This document shows, one piece after another, positions 18,425 to 28,517 of a stretch of DNA of 64,000 nucleotides. Each line of letters opens with the position of its first letter. The stretch's first letter is position 1. The DNA comes from Humitalea rosea (GTDB taxonomy: Bacteria > Pseudomonadota > Alphaproteobacteria > Acetobacterales > Acetobacteraceae), in assembly GCF_003253705.1 (NCBI RefSeq), contig NZ_QKYU01000019.1, forward strand, positions 42,048-106,047, in the 5' to 3' direction. The notes below the pieces were generated by a model. The model was not told the origin of the DNA and did no database searches. It saw nothing but the letters and a program-made list of their open reading frames with translations. Made by a program: the position numbers and the translations under genes.

Positions 18425-20728
18425 ATGCGCATCGCCATCATCGGCGGCGGCCCGGCCGGGCTGTATTTCGCCATTCTGATGAAGCGCGACCGGCCCGATG
18501 CCGAGGTCGTGGTGGTCGAGCGCAACCGGGCCGATGACACCTTCGGCTTCGGCGTGGTGTTTTCCGACCAGACCTTGGCGGCCTTCGAGACGGCCGACCC
18601 GCCCTCCTACCGCGCCATCACCGATGCCTTCGCCTATTGGGACGACATCGAGATCCACGCCAAGGGCGCCGTGACCCGCATTCCCGGCAATGGCTTCTGC
18701 GGCTGTTCGCGGCGGGAACTGCTGATGCTGTTGCAGGACCGGGCGCGCGGTCTCGGTGTCGATCTGCGTTTCCGCGATACGGCTATCCCTGAGGATTTCC
18801 CGGGCTTCGACCTGATCGTGGGGGCGGATGGCATCAACAGCGCCATACGCACACGCGATGCGGCGCATTTCCGCCCCCATACCGACCTGCGTCCCAACCG
18901 CTTCGCCTGGATGGGCAGCACCCGGCCCTTCGATGCCTTCACCTTCTTCTTCAAGGAAACGCCTTTCGGCATCTTCATCGCGCATTGCTACCAATATGCG
19001 CCCGAGGCCAGCACATGGGTCCTGGAGACCGATCCCGAGACCTTCGACCGCGCCGGCCTCGATGTGATGAGCGAGGAGCAAAGCGCGTATTTCCTGGAAG
19101 GCATCTTCGCCGAGGAATTGCAGGGCCATCGCCTGACGACCAATCGCAGCCTGTGGCGCCAGTTCCCGATGATCCGCTGCGAGCATTGGGTGAAGGGGAA
19201 CATCGTCCTGCTCGGCGATGCCAAGGCGACGGCGCATTTCTCCATAGGCAGCGGCACGAAACTCGCCATGGAGGATGCCATCGCCCTGCATGGCGCCATG
19301 CTGGCGGGCGGCGATGTCGCGACCTGCCTGCACCGCTTCGAGACGGCGCGGCGCGAGGATGTGGAGAAGACCCAGCACGCGGCGGATGTCTCGCTGGTCT
19401 GGTTCGAGCAGGTGAAGCGCTTCTGGCATATGGACGCCACGCGCTTCGCCTTTGGCGTGATGACGCGCAGCAAGTCGATCACCTGGGAGAATCTTGCGCT
19501 GCGTGCGCCGGACTTCGTGCGCGAGGTGCAGGACGCCTTCGGCCCGGGCGGCCATGCGCCGATGTTCCAGCCGTTCTCTCTGCGCGGGATGACGGTGCCG
19601 AACCGCGTCGTGGTCTCGTCGATGTGCCAGTACAGCGCGCAGGATGGCCTGCCCGGCGATTGGCACCTGATGCATTATGGCGCCCGCGCGGTCGGTGGCG
19701 CCGGGCTGCTCTTTACCGAGATGACCTGTCCCTCGGCCGATGCACGGATCACCCATGGCTGCGCCGGGCTGTGGAATGACGCGCAGCAGGCGCAATGGAC
19801 CCGCATCGTCGATTTTTGTCATACCCATTCCCAGGCGCGCATCGCGCTGCAACTTGGCCATGCCGGCCGGAAGGGTGCGACGAAGCTGATGTGGGACGGC
19901 ATGGACCGGCCGCTGGAGCAGGGCGCATGGCCGATCCTCGCAGCCTCGGCGATCCCCTATTACCCCGACAGCCAGATACCGCGCGCGATGACGCGGGAGG
20001 ATATGGATCGCATCACCGGAGACTTCGTCGCGGCGACGCGGCGCGGCATCGCCTGTGGCTTCGACATGCTGGAACTGCATTGTGCCCATGGCTATCTGCT
20101 GGCGTCGCTCCTCTCGCCGCTGACCAATCATCGTGATGACGACTATGGCGGCAGCATCGAGAACCGCCTGCGCTACCCGCTGGAGGTCTTCGCCGCCATG
20201 CGCGCGGAATGGCCGCGGGAGCGGCCGATGTCGGTCCGCATCAGCGCGACGGATTGGGCCGATGGCGGCATCACCGATGCGGAGACACTGGCCATCGCCC
20301 GCGCCTTCGCCGCCGCAGGCGTCGATCTGATGGATGTCTCCACGGGGCAGACCGTCGCGGATGCGGCACCGCTCTACGGGCGGATGTTCCAGGTGCCCTG
20401 GGCCGATATGATCCGCAACGAGGCCGGCATCGCCACCATGTGCGTGGGCTCCATCACCTCGGCGGATCAGGTGAACACCATCCTGGCGGCAGGGCGGGCC
20501 GATCTGGTGGCGCTGGCGCGGCCACACTTGGCTGATCCTGCCTTCACCTTGCATGCGGCGGCGCAATATGGCGAGAAGGCGGTGACGGTGCCCCCGCCCT
20601 ATGAATACGGGCGGCAGGCGCTGTTCCGCACCGTGGCGCGCGAGCAGGAGGATCTGATGGCCCTCAAACGCAAGGCGCGGCCCAAGCCGTCACTGCCGAC
20701 CTTCGCGCGGCCGAGGGCCGCCGAGTGA
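18425..20728 (+). CDS. 2-aminobenzoyl-CoA monooxygenase/reductase (bifunctional salicylyl-CoA 5-hydroxylase/oxidoreductase type)
   Basis: A 767-residue two-domain flavoenzyme. Residues 1-370 are an FAD aromatic hydroxylase (GGGPAGL at 8-14, [32 protein letters not shown]). From about residue 380 an Old Yellow Enzyme FMN domain follows ([58 protein letters not shown]). This fusion is the architecture of Azoarcus evansii 2-aminobenzoyl-CoA monooxygenase/reductase, which hydroxylates and then reduces the ring. The single-domain relative acts on salicylyl-CoA, so that substrate remains possible. It is divergent from the ligase operon and overlaps the next gene by GTGA. Confidence 0.9.
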   Translation: MRIAIIGGGPAGLYFAILMKRDRPDAEVVVVERNRADDTFGFGVVFSDQTLAAFETADPPSYRAITDAFAYWDDIEIHAKGAVTRIPGNGFCGCSRRELLMLLQDRARGLGVDLRFRDTAIPEDFPGFDLIVGADGINSAIRTRDAAHFRPHTDLRPNRFAWMGSTRPFDAFTFFFKETPFGIFIAHCYQYAPEASTWVLETDPETFDRAGLDVMSEEQSAYFLEGIFAEELQGHRLTTNRSLWRQFPMIRCEHWVKGNIVLLGDAKATAHFSIGSGTKLAMEDAIALHGAMLAGGDVATCLHRFETARREDVEKTQHAADVSLVWFEQVKRFWHMDATRFAFGVMTRSKSITWENLALRAPDFVREVQDAFGPGGHAPMFQPFSLRGMTVPNRVVVSSMCQYSAQDGLPGDWHLMHYGARAVGGAGLLFTEMTCPSADARITHGCAGLWNDAQQAQWTRIVDFCHTHSQARIALQLGHAGRKGATKLMWDGMDRPLEQGAWPILAASAIPYYPDSQIPRAMTREDMDRITGDFVAATRRGIACGFDMLELHCAHGYLLASLLSPLTNHRDDDYGGSIENRLRYPLEVFAAMRAEWPRERPMSVRISATDWADGGITDAETLAIARAFAAAGVDLMDVSTGQTVADAAPLYGRMFQVPWADMIRNEAGIATMCVGSITSADQVNTILAAGRADLVALARPHLADPAFTLHAAAQYGEKAVTVPPPYEYGRQALFRTVAREQEDLMALKRKARPKPSLPTFARPRAAE

Positions 20729-21948
20729 CCGTGCTCATCGCCGGCGGCGGCATCGGCGGGCTGACGCTCGCGCTCTCGCTGCAGGACCGCGGCATCCCCT
20801 GCCTGGTGCTGGAGGCGGCGGCCGAGGTTCGTCCGCTCGGCGTCGGCATCAATACTTTGCCACATGCCATCAGGGAACTTGCAGCACTCGGGCTGCTGCC
20901 GGCGCTGGATGCCTGCGCGATCCGCACGCGCGAATTGCGCTACCTCAACCGCTTCGGCCAGAGCATCTGGACCGAGCCGCGCGGACTGCACGCCGGCCAC
21001 GACATGCCGCAGTTCAGCATCCATCGCGGGCATTTGCAGGCACTGCTCTGGCAGGCGGCGCGCGTGCGGCTGGGCGATGCGCTGATGCCCGCCGCGCGCC
21101 TCGCCGGCTTCACCCAGGATGAGGGGGGCGTCACCGCGCATCTCGCCGACGGGCGGGCGCTGCGCGGCGATCTCCTGGTCGGCGCCGATGGCATCCACTC
21201 GACCATCCGCCGCGCGCTGCACCCCGATGATGGCGGCCTGCGCTGGAACGGCATCCAGATGTGGCGGGGGGCGTTGGACTGGCCGGCCTATGAGGGTGGC
21301 GACACCATGGCGATCGCCGGCGACATGGCCGAGAAGCTGGTGCTCTACCCGATCGCCGCGGGCTCCAGCCCCGAACATCGTTTGACCAACTGGGTTGTCT
21401 GCGTGCGGCAGGGTGATGGCAGCGCGCCGCCGCCGCGCCGCGAGGACTGGTCGCGCCCTGGCGTGCTGGAGGAATTGCTCCCCCACGTCCGGCGCTTTCG
21501 CCTGCCCTTCCTCGATGTGGAGGCGCTGGTGCGGGCCACGCCGGAATTTTTCGAATACCCGATGTGCGACCGCGATCCGCTGCCGTGGTGGACGCAGGGC
21601 CGCGTGACCCTGCTCGGCGATGCCGCGCATCCGATGTATCCGGTCGGCTCCAATGGCGCCTCGCAGGCGATCCTGGATGCACGGGCGCTGGCGGCGCTGC
21701 TGGCGGAACAGCCGGCGCCCGTGGCGCTTGCCGCCTATGACGCCGCGCGCCGCCCGGCCACGGCCGCCATCGTCGCCGCCAATCGCAAGGGCGGGCCGGA
21801 GCGCGTCGTCGATCTCGTCAGCGAACGCGCCCCGGATGGTTTTGCACGCCTCGAAGACGTCGCGACGCGCGAGGAACTCGCCGCCATCGCGGGCGGTTAT
21901 GCGGCGATGGCGGGGTTTGCCGTCAGCCGGGCGGCGGCAGGAAGTTGA
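20725..21948 (+). CDS. FAD-dependent aromatic monooxygenase (UbiH/PhzS-like)
   Basis: A 407-residue group A flavoprotein monooxygenase. [19 protein letters not shown] at the N-terminus binds [15 protein letters not shown] is the middle DG motif, and [21 protein letters not shown] the third FAD motif. The wording around [18 protein letters not shown] resembles the PhzS-like flavin-dependent oxidoreductases. A GTG start overlaps the preceding stop, so it is translationally coupled to the monooxygenase/reductase. Its role is unclear: the two-domain enzyme already hydroxylates the ring, so this may accept a related aromatic (hydroxyanthranilate or similar). It runs 26 bases into the cupin gene on the other strand. 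Confidence 0.85.
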   Translation: MTVLIAGGGIGGLTLALSLQDRGIPCLVLEAAAEVRPLGVGINTLPHAIRELAALGLLPALDACAIRTRELRYLNRFGQSIWTEPRGLHAGHDMPQFSIHRGHLQALLWQAARVRLGDALMPAARLAGFTQDEGGVTAHLADGRALRGDLLVGADGIHSTIRRALHPDDGGLRWNGIQMWRGALDWPAYEGGDTMAIAGDMAEKLVLYPIAAGSSPEHRLTNWVVCVRQGDGSAPPPRREDWSRPGVLEELLPHVRRFRLPFLDVEALVRATPEFFEYPMCDRDPLPWWTQGRVTLLGDAAHPMYPVGSNGASQAILDARALAALLAEQPAPVALAAYDAARRPATAAIVAANRKGGPERVVDLVSERAPDGFARLEDVATREELAAIAGGYAAMAGFAVSRAAAGS

Positions 21949-22363
21949 CCTCATGCAGCGCCGAGAGGCGCATGACCTCGGCCGGGTCCGGCACGTCATG
22001 GATGGCACGGAACAAATCCATCAGCCGCCGTGCCGGGCTGACCCAGAAGAAGGCCCGCGCCGGGGCGCCGCTTTCGTTGAAGTAGCCATGCATGATGCCG
22101 CGTGGCATCCGCACCAGGTCGCCGGGCCTGGCGATGTGTTCCTGCCCGTCGAGCACCAGCTTCCAGGTGCCTTCCAGCATCAGGATGTATTCATCCTGGG
22201 TGGGGTGGATATGCGGCGGCACGAAGGTGCCGGGCGGGCTCAGCGCCTCGAAGGCGAAGGCGTCGTCCGTCGCCTGCTTGGGGTAGTAGGTCTGGCCCAG
22301 GATGTTCCAGACGGTGCCGTCCAGCCCGGTGCCGGCGCGGGTGATGCCTGCGGTTTCGGCCAT
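21923..22363 (-). CDS. Cupin domain-containing protein
   Basis: A 146-residue single-domain cupin. Metal motif 1 is PPHIHPTQDEYILMLEG (His-x-His ... Glu) and motif 2 PRGIMHGYF. GGGAGAGC precedes the ATG at 22363. It follows livF by 19 bases on the same strand, so it may be the last gene of the importer operon. Cupins of this size range from ring-cleaving dioxygenases to sensors; no activity can be assigned. The 3' end overlaps the convergent FAD monooxygenase gene by 26 bases. Confidence 0.8.
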   Translation of the reverse strand: MAETAGITRAGTGLDGTVWNILGQTYYPKQATDDAFAFEALSPPGTFVPPHIHPTQDEYILMLEGTWKLVLDGQEHIARPGDLVRMPRGIMHGYFNESGAPARAFFWVSPARRLMDLFRAIHDVPDPAEVMRLSALHEVNFLPPPG

Positions 22364-22382
22364 GTCTTGCTCTCCCTTTACG

Positions 22383-23095
<713 letters not shown>

Positions 23096-23099
<4 letters not shown>

Positions 23100-23851
23100 G
23101 CGAGCTCATCCTCGCCAAGATAGGCGGCGCGCACGGCGGCATCGGCGCGGATCTCGGCGACGGTGCCGGTCGCGATCAGCCGGCCGTAGACCAGCACGGA
23201 GACGCGGTCGGCCAGGGCAAAGACCGCCTGCATGTCGTGCTCGATCAGCAGGATCGCATACTGCTGTTTCAGGCGCAGCAGGATCTCGATCAGCCGCGTG
23301 GTTTCCTCCGGCCCCGCGCCGGCCAGCGGCTCGTCCAGCAGCAGCAGACGCGGTTCGGTGGCGAGCGCGATGGCCAGTTCCAACTGCCGCTTCTCGCCAT
23401 GGCTCAGGCTGCCGGCGGGGAGTGCCGCACGGGTGCCGAGGCCCACGGCCTCCAAGGCCGCCAGCGCGGGGCCGTTCAACGCGGCCTCGCCCGCCACCGG
23501 GCGGCAGAAGCGGAAGGAGGAGCCATGCCGCGCCTGCACCGCCAGCGCGGCATTCTCCAGCACCGAAAACCCGGGCAGGATGCTGGTGATCTGGAAGGAG
23601 CGCGCGAGGCCCCGCCGCGCGCGCGCCGCCATCGACAGATGCGTCACATCCTCGCCACCGAAGATGACGCGGCCCGCGTCCAGCAAAAGCCGCCCGGTGA
23701 TCTCGTTGATCAGCGTGGTCTTGCCCGCGCCATTCGGGCCGATGACGGCGTGGATCTCGCCCGGCACCACATCCAGCGAGACGCCATCGGTGACGCGCAG
23801 CCCGCCGAAGGATTTCTGCAAGTCCCGCAGTTCGAGCAATGGCTCAGCCAC
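23096..23851 (-). CDS. livG: Branched-chain-type ABC transporter ATP-binding protein
   Basis: A 251-residue LivG-type ATPase with Walker A GPNGAGKTTL, signature LSHGEKRQLELAIAL and Walker B LLLLDEPLAG. I chose the GTG at 23851 because GAGGGA lies at good distance from it; a TTG two codons upstream is also possible. The start overlaps the livM stop. Pairs with LivF in the importer. Confidence 0.92.
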
Positions 23852-24782
23852 GGCCAATCCCTCGCAGGCTCGCGGGCAGCCCCACCAGCCCGCCGCGCAG
23901 GAACAGCACCGACAGGATCAGCAGCGGGCCGAACACCAGGCGCCAATGCTCGCCGAGCAGATGCGGCAGCCATTCCTCCAGCCCCATGAAGACCAGCGCG
24001 CCGATCATCGCGCCATGCAGCCCGCCAAGCCCGCCGAGGATGACCATGAACAGCAATTCGCCGGAGCGCTGCCAGGAGAGGTAGCTGGGCGCGATGAACT
24101 CGGCCGAATTGGCCAGCAGCACCCCGGCCAGCCCGCCGAGCGCGCCCGCGATGACATAGGCGACCAGCCGATAGGGATAGGGCGAGAAGCCCACCGCCTG
24201 CACCCGCAGCTCATTCTCCCGCGCCGCGCGCAGCACGCGGCCGAAGCGCGAGGCGAGCAGCAGCCGGCACAGCCCCCAGGTGAAGGTCAGCGCGCCGAGG
24301 CAGACGTAGTGGAACGCCAGCCGGTTCTCCAGCAGCCTGGTGCCGAAGACCTCGGTGCGGCCGTAGAGGGTGTAGCCGTCATCGCCGCCATAGGCCGAGA
24401 GCGAGGCCGCGGTGAAATAGGCCATCTGCCCGAAGGCCAAAGTGATCATGATAAAATGCACGCCGCTGGTCCGGATCGCGATCACGCCTGTCAGCAGGGC
24501 GAACCCCGCCGCCGCCAGCATCGCCACCGGCAGCACGATGGCCATCGAGGTGATGCCCGCGTCATCGAGCACCACCACCGCATAGGCGCCGAAGCCGAGC
24601 ATCGCCGCATGCCCGAGCGAGGCCAGTCCCGCACCGCCCACCAGCAGCGCCAGCGACACCGCGCCGATGCCGAAGATCATGCTGCGCGCGAGCAAGGTCA
24701 GCTGGTGGCCCTCGCCGAAGCCGATGAAGGGGGCCATGGCCAGCAACAGCAGGAAGGCTATCGCCGGCAGGTCGCGCCTCAC
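23844..24782 (-). CDS. livM: Branched-chain-type ABC transporter permease
   Basis: A 312-residue LivM-type inner-membrane permease with eight to nine hydrophobic helices. It contains the family blocks GGAGLASLGHAAMLGFGAY and NELRVQAVGFSPYPYRLVAYVIAGALGGLAG, the latter including the EAA-like loop that docks the ATPase. GTG start overlaps the livH stop by GTGA. Confidence 0.9.
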   Translation of the reverse strand: MRRDLPAIAFLLLLAMAPFIGFGEGHQLTLLARSMIFGIGAVSLALLVGGAGLASLGHAAMLGFGAYAVVVLDDAGITSMAIVLPVAMLAAAGFALLTGVIAIRTSGVHFIMITLAFGQMAYFTAASLSAYGGDDGYTLYGRTEVFGTRLLENRLAFHYVCLGALTFTWGLCRLLLASRFGRVLRAARENELRVQAVGFSPYPYRLVAYVIAGALGGLAGVLLANSAEFIAPSYLSWQRSGELLFMVILGGLGGLHGAMIGALVFMGLEEWLPHLLGEHWRLVFGPLLILSVLFLRGGLVGLPASLRGIGRG

Positions 24783-25705
24783 GCCGCGCGTACCGGGAAC
24801 AGCCCCGCTGGGCGCACCGCCAGGATCGCCGCCATGGCGATGTAGATCAGCATGGAGGCCAGCGCCGCCCCGGTCTGCCGCGCCGAGGAGGGGTCCATGA
24901 ACAGCCGCATCAGATCCGGCATCAAGGATTTGCCGAGCGTCTCGATCAGCCCGACCATCAGCGCCGCGAGGAAGGCGCCGCGAATGCTGCCGATGCCGCC
25001 GATGACGATGACGACGAAGGCGAGGATCAGCAGATTGTCGCCCATCCCCGGCTCCACCGACAGGATCGGCGCGGCCATCACCCCGGCAAAACCCGCGAGC
25101 ATCGCACCGAAGCCGAAGACGCCCATGAACAGCCGGCGGATATCGACGCCGAGGGCCGCGACCATCGGCGCATTCGTCGCCCCCGCGCGCACCAGCATGC
25201 CGACCTTGGTGCGCTCCACCACCAGCCAGAGCAGCCCGGCTGTCGCGAGGCCAGCGCCGAGGATGGCGATGCGATAGATCGGGTATTGCAGCCCGGGCAT
25301 GATCTCGAACCCGCCCGACAGCAGCGCCGGCATCGGCACCTGCAAGGGGGCGGAGCCCCAGAGTGCCTTCACCCCTTCGTTCAGGAACAGGATCACGCCG
25401 AAGGTCGCCAGCACCTGCGACAGATGGTCGCGATCATACAAATGCCGAAACACCAGCCATTCCAACAGGAGTCCGAAGGCGAGCGCGCTCGGCAAGGCGA
25501 ACAGCAGCGCCAGCCAGAACGATCCCGTCAGGCTGGCGAAGAAGGCTGCCAGATAGGCGCCCAGCATGTACTGGACGCCATGGGCGAGGTTGATGAAATC
25601 CATCACCCCGAACACCAGGGTCAGGCCGGCCGCGACCAGGAACAGCAATATCCCCAGTTGCAGGCCGTTCAGCCCCTGCAGCAGCAGCAGCAGCATGGTG
25701 CTCAT
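24779..25705 (-). CDS. livH: Branched-chain-type ABC transporter permease
   Basis: A 308-residue LivH-type permease. GLTLVFGVMDFINLAHGVQYMLGAY is the conserved N-terminal block; the EAA-like loop lies near VAALGVDIRRLFMGVFGFGAMLAGFAGVM. I prefer the ATG at 25705 (MSTMLLLLLQG), two bases after the binding-protein stop, over an upstream start inside that gene. Forms the membrane channel with LivM. Confidence 0.9.
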   Translation of the reverse strand: MSTMLLLLLQGLNGLQLGILLFLVAAGLTLVFGVMDFINLAHGVQYMLGAYLAAFFASLTGSFWLALLFALPSALAFGLLLEWLVFRHLYDRDHLSQVLATFGVILFLNEGVKALWGSAPLQVPMPALLSGGFEIMPGLQYPIYRIAILGAGLATAGLLWLVVERTKVGMLVRAGATNAPMVAALGVDIRRLFMGVFGFGAMLAGFAGVMAAPILSVEPGMGDNLLILAFVVIVIGGIGSIRGAFLAALMVGLIETLGKSLMPDLMRLFMDPSSARQTGAALASMLIYIAMAAILAVRPAGLFPVRAA

Positions 25706-25707
25706 GC

Positions 25708-26904
25708 TCAGCGCATGCGGCACTCGGCGGCATAGGGATCGACGTCATTCTCCAGCACCTTCTTGACCGTCGCGGTCTGGAACTTGCCGTCGGCGCGCTT
25801 CTCCACCTTGCAGAGCCAGAAATCCTGCACCGGGTAGTGGTTGGTGCCGAACTTGAAGTTGCCGCGCAGGCTGTTGAAATCAGCCGCCTGGATGGCGGCG
25901 CGGAAGGCGTCCTTGTCGGTGAGGCTGCCGCGCACCTTGCCCACGGCGGAGTTCAGCAGCATCGCCGCATCATAGGATTGCGCGGCATAGGAGGCGGGGA
26001 TGTAGTTGAACTGGCCTTCGAAGTCGTGAACGAAGCGGCGGTTCTGCTCATTGTCCATGTTCGGCGCCCAGACGGAGGCGGCGAGGAAGCCCTCGGCGGC
26101 CTCGCCCTGCGCCGGCAGCGTGCTTTCATCGACGGTGAAGGTGGACAGGAACGGGATATTCGCCAGCCCCGCCTGCCGGTACTGCCGCACCAGATTCACG
26201 CCCAGACCACCCGGCATGAAGGTGAAGATCGCATCCGGCCGGCTCGCGGCGATCTTCGCCAGCTCCGGCGAGAAGTCGAGCTGGGTCAGCGGCACGTAGA
26301 CCTCGTCCACGACCTCGCCCTTGAAGCGGGACTTGAAGCCCGCGACGGCATCGCGCCCGGCCTGGTAGTTCGGCGTCATCACGAAGACGCGGCGATAGCC
26401 CGCATCCTGCGCCGCCTGGCCCATCACCGAATGGACCTGGTCGTTGTTGTAGGAGGTGGTGAAGAAGTTCGGGTTGCAGCCACGCCCCGCGAAGGTCGAG
26501 GGCCCGGCGTTGGTGCCGATGAGGAAGGTGCCGTTCTCGGTGATGGGGCGCATCACCGCCGCCAGCACGTTGCTGAACACCACGCCGACCATGACATCGA
26601 CCTTGTCGCGTTCCAGCGCCGCGCGGACCTTGGTCACCGCGACATCGGGGCGCAACTCGTCGTCGATCACGAGGCTTTCGGTGACGACGCCGCCAAGCTT
26701 GTTGTCCAGATGCTTCATGCCCAGCATCCAGCCATCGCGCAGATGCGTGCCGAGGGCGGCGGCCGGCCCGGTCAGCACGGCGATGACGCCGATCTTCAGC
26801 CCGGCCGTGGCTTGGGCATGCACCGCCGGCATGGCGAGGCCGGTCGCGGCAAGGCCGGTCGCGCCCGCGAGCACGGCACGACGTCCAAAGAACATCTGAT
26901 CCAT
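25708..26904 (-). CDS. ABC transporter substrate-binding protein (Peripla_BP_6 type)
   Basis: A 398-residue periplasmic binding protein for the Liv-type importer. The N-terminus FFGRRAVLAGATGLAATGLAMPAVHAQA is a Tat-like signal peptide ending near AHA. The mature protein begins LKIGVIAVLTGPAAALGTHLRDG, as in LivJ/aromatic-binding relatives. The ATG at 26904 is chosen since GGGAGA sits at normal spacing; the ATG at 26919 has none. First gene of the importer operon, with a putative MarR site just upstream. Ligand unknown; aromatic acid or kynurenine-type compound inferred from neighbours. Confidence 0.88.
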   Translation of the reverse strand: MDQMFFGRRAVLAGATGLAATGLAMPAVHAQATAGLKIGVIAVLTGPAAALGTHLRDGWMLGMKHLDNKLGGVVTESLVIDDELRPDVAVTKVRAALERDKVDVMVGVVFSNVLAAVMRPITENGTFLIGTNAGPSTFAGRGCNPNFFTTSYNNDQVHSVMGQAAQDAGYRRVFVMTPNYQAGRDAVAGFKSRFKGEVVDEVYVPLTQLDFSPELAKIAASRPDAIFTFMPGGLGVNLVRQYRQAGLANIPFLSTFTVDESTLPAQGEAAEGFLAASVWAPNMDNEQNRRFVHDFEGQFNYIPASYAAQSYDAAMLLNSAVGKVRGSLTDKDAFRAAIQAADFNSLRGNFKFGTNHYPVQDFWLCKVEKRADGKFQTATVKKVLENDVDPYAAECRMR

Positions 26905-26928
26905 ATCCCAGTCTCCCATTTGAAACTA

Positions 26929-26945
26929 TTTTAAGCCTAAAACAT
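26929..26945. promoter_or_regulatory. Putative MarR operator at the importer promoter
   Basis: TTTTAAGCCTAAAACAT contains a perfect TTTTA/TAAAA inverted repeat around AGCC, 25 bases upstream of the binding-protein start. The part AAGCCTAAAACAT is identical to 18352-18364 in the catabolic divergent promoter. The site touches the stop codon of the upstream alpha/beta hydrolase gene. See the finding on shared regulation. Confidence 0.55.
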
Positions 26946-27754
26946 CACGACGCCGCAAGCGCTTCCGCCATGCTCGCCGCGCGGGCGACCAGCGGATGCG
27001 CGGGGTCGCTGAAGGGGGCGGTGACGGTGAAATGATCGGCGCCCGGGATCGCCTCCCAACTGCCATGCCAGGCGGCCGCGAACTCCCGCGTCTGGCGCAG
27101 GAATTCGCTGCTTTCGGCACCCCCCACCACCGCATGGCAGGCGACATGCGGCGAGGGCAGGAAGCGCGGCGACAGATCATGGGCGGTCGCCGCATCCAGA
27201 TGCAGCGCGGTCGCGATGCTGGTGGTGAGCAGCGGCTCCAGTTCGAACACGCCGGAGACCGGCAGGATGGCGGGGACCAGCAGGCCGGGCAGGCCGAACT
27301 GGCTCCAATCCGTCGCCGCCAGCATCGCCGCCAGATGCCCGCCCGCCGAATGCCCCATGACCAGCAGCGGCCGCCCGTGGCGGGCGTGGAGGTAGCCCAT
27401 GGCCGCGCGCATCTCCGCCAGGATGCCGACGAGCGTGGTCTGCGGGCAGAGCGTGTAGGAGGGCACCGCCACCGCCACGCCCCGCAAATTCAGCCCCCGC
27501 GCGCAATGGCTGGAGGTGGAGCGATCCAGCGCCTGCCAGTAGCCGCCATGGATCCAGACGGCGATCGGGGCGTCCTCGCCCGCATCGGGCCAGAACAGGT
27601 CCAGCGCCTGTCGTGGCTCGGTGCCATAGGCGAGGTTCAGCTCCGCCCTTGGGCATTCGGCACGCCAGGCGGCGGCATCGCGCGCCCAGGCGGCGATATG
27701 GGCGGGGTGCTCCGGCACGCGGGCGCGGTTGTTGTATTCGGCTTCGAGGTCCAT
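26945..27754 (-). CDS. Alpha/beta hydrolase, kynurenine-formamidase-like
   Basis: A 269-residue alpha/beta hydrolase. HGGYW at 69-73 forms the oxyanion region, GHSAGG gives the nucleophile Ser136, and the catalytic His is in GADHF near 240. The HGGxW motif followed by ALDRS, the small size and the N-terminal EYNNRARVPEHP region resemble arylformamidases (kynurenine formamidase) and related small esterases. It lies directly upstream of the importer genes on the same strand. If it deformylates N-formylkynurenine or N-formylanthranilate it would feed the anthranilate pathway; this is inference. Confidence 0.78.
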   Translation of the reverse strand: MDLEAEYNNRARVPEHPAHIAAWARDAAAWRAECPRAELNLAYGTEPRQALDLFWPDAGEDAPIAVWIHGGYWQALDRSTSSHCARGLNLRGVAVAVPSYTLCPQTTLVGILAEMRAAMGYLHARHGRPLLVMGHSAGGHLAAMLAATDWSQFGLPGLLVPAILPVSGVFELEPLLTTSIATALHLDAATAHDLSPRFLPSPHVACHAVVGGAESSEFLRQTREFAAAWHGSWEAIPGADHFTVTAPFSDPAHPLVARAASMAEALAAS

Positions 27755-27766
27755 GGCCGCATTCGG

Positions 27767-27819
27767 CCCTGCGGCGGGCGCCGCGTCAAAGACCCCTGCG
27801 GCGGACGCCGCGTCAAAGG
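27767..27819. repeat. Two-copy tandem repeat, 27-base period
   Basis: A 26-base GC-rich unit beginning CCCTGCGGCGG and ending GCCGCGTCAAAG occurs at 27767-27792 and again at 27794-27819 with two differences. It lies between the divergent starts of the alpha/beta hydrolase and the deoxyribosyltransferase-like gene. A short GCCCT/AGGG(G)C hairpin follows at about 27819-27836. No function seen. Confidence 0.7.
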
Positions 27820-27888
27820 CCCTTCGCGAGGGGCTGCGGCAAAGTCATACATGGCAACTTCTCACCCCCTTGGGGCACTCTGTCGCCG

Positions 27889-28464
27889 ATGCGAATCTAT
27901 TTGGCCGGCCCTGACGTCTTCCTGCCCGATCCCGGGGCGGCCGCGGCCGCGAAGAAGGCGCTGTGCGTCGCCTATGGCGCGATCGGCATCTTCCCGACCG
28001 ATCCCTGGCCGCCCTCCGACCCGCTGGCGCTGGCGCAGCCACGGTCGCGGGCCATGTCCATCTATGCGCGGAACGAGGCGCATCTGCGCGATTGCGATGC
28101 GCTGATCGCCAATCTGACCCCGTTCCGCGGCCCCAGCGCCGATGCCGGCACGGTCTATGAGCTGGGCTTCATGCGGGCGTTGCAGCGGCCGGTGCTGGGC
28201 TATTCCAATGTCGCCCGCCGCTTCACCGACCGTACCCTGCGCAGCCTGGGCGATTCGGCGCGGCAGCGGCCGGATGGAGTATGGGAAGACGCCGACCACA
28301 TGTCGCTGGAGGATTTCGACCTCCACGACAATCTGATGATCGATGGCGGCATCGCGCTGTCGGGCGGTGCGCTGATCGTGCGCGACGTCTCCCCCGAGCA
28401 GCGCTTCACTGACCTGATCGGCTTTGAGGCCTGCCTCGCGCATTTAATGAGCGGGGCCGCCTAG
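27889..28464 (+). CDS. Nucleoside 2-deoxyribosyltransferase family protein
   Basis: A 191-residue cytoplasmic protein. MRIYLAGPDVFLPD is the classic N-terminus, DCDALIANLTPFRGPSADAGTVYELGFMRAL contains the catalytic Glu motif (GTxxELGxA), and LMIDGGI follows. The family swaps bases between deoxynucleosides or hydrolyses (deoxy)nucleotides in salvage. A stand-alone gene; neighbouring transporter genes are on the other strand or unrelated. Confidence 0.85.
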   Translation: MRIYLAGPDVFLPDPGAAAAAKKALCVAYGAIGIFPTDPWPPSDPLALAQPRSRAMSIYARNEAHLRDCDALIANLTPFRGPSADAGTVYELGFMRALQRPVLGYSNVARRFTDRTLRSLGDSARQRPDGVWEDADHMSLEDFDLHDNLMIDGGIALSGGALIVRDVSPEQRFTDLIGFEACLAHLMSGAA

Positions 28465-28517
28465 ACGGCTGGTTTGGGTTGCGGCAGCGTTCGCGCAACG
28501 AAATCCGGAGGAACTCT

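Noticed and set aside
18356..20566. 736-codon minus-strand frame opposite the monooxygenase/reductase
   Set aside because: Shadow; the plus strand encodes both flavin domains.
23232..24845. 537-codon plus-strand frame opposite livG/livM
   Set aside because: Antisense to two well-conserved transporter genes.
26948..26961. CGCCGCAAGCG shared near both putative MarR sites
   Set aside because: Distance from the palindrome differs by five bases and one copy lies inside the hydrolase coding sequence, so it may be chance.
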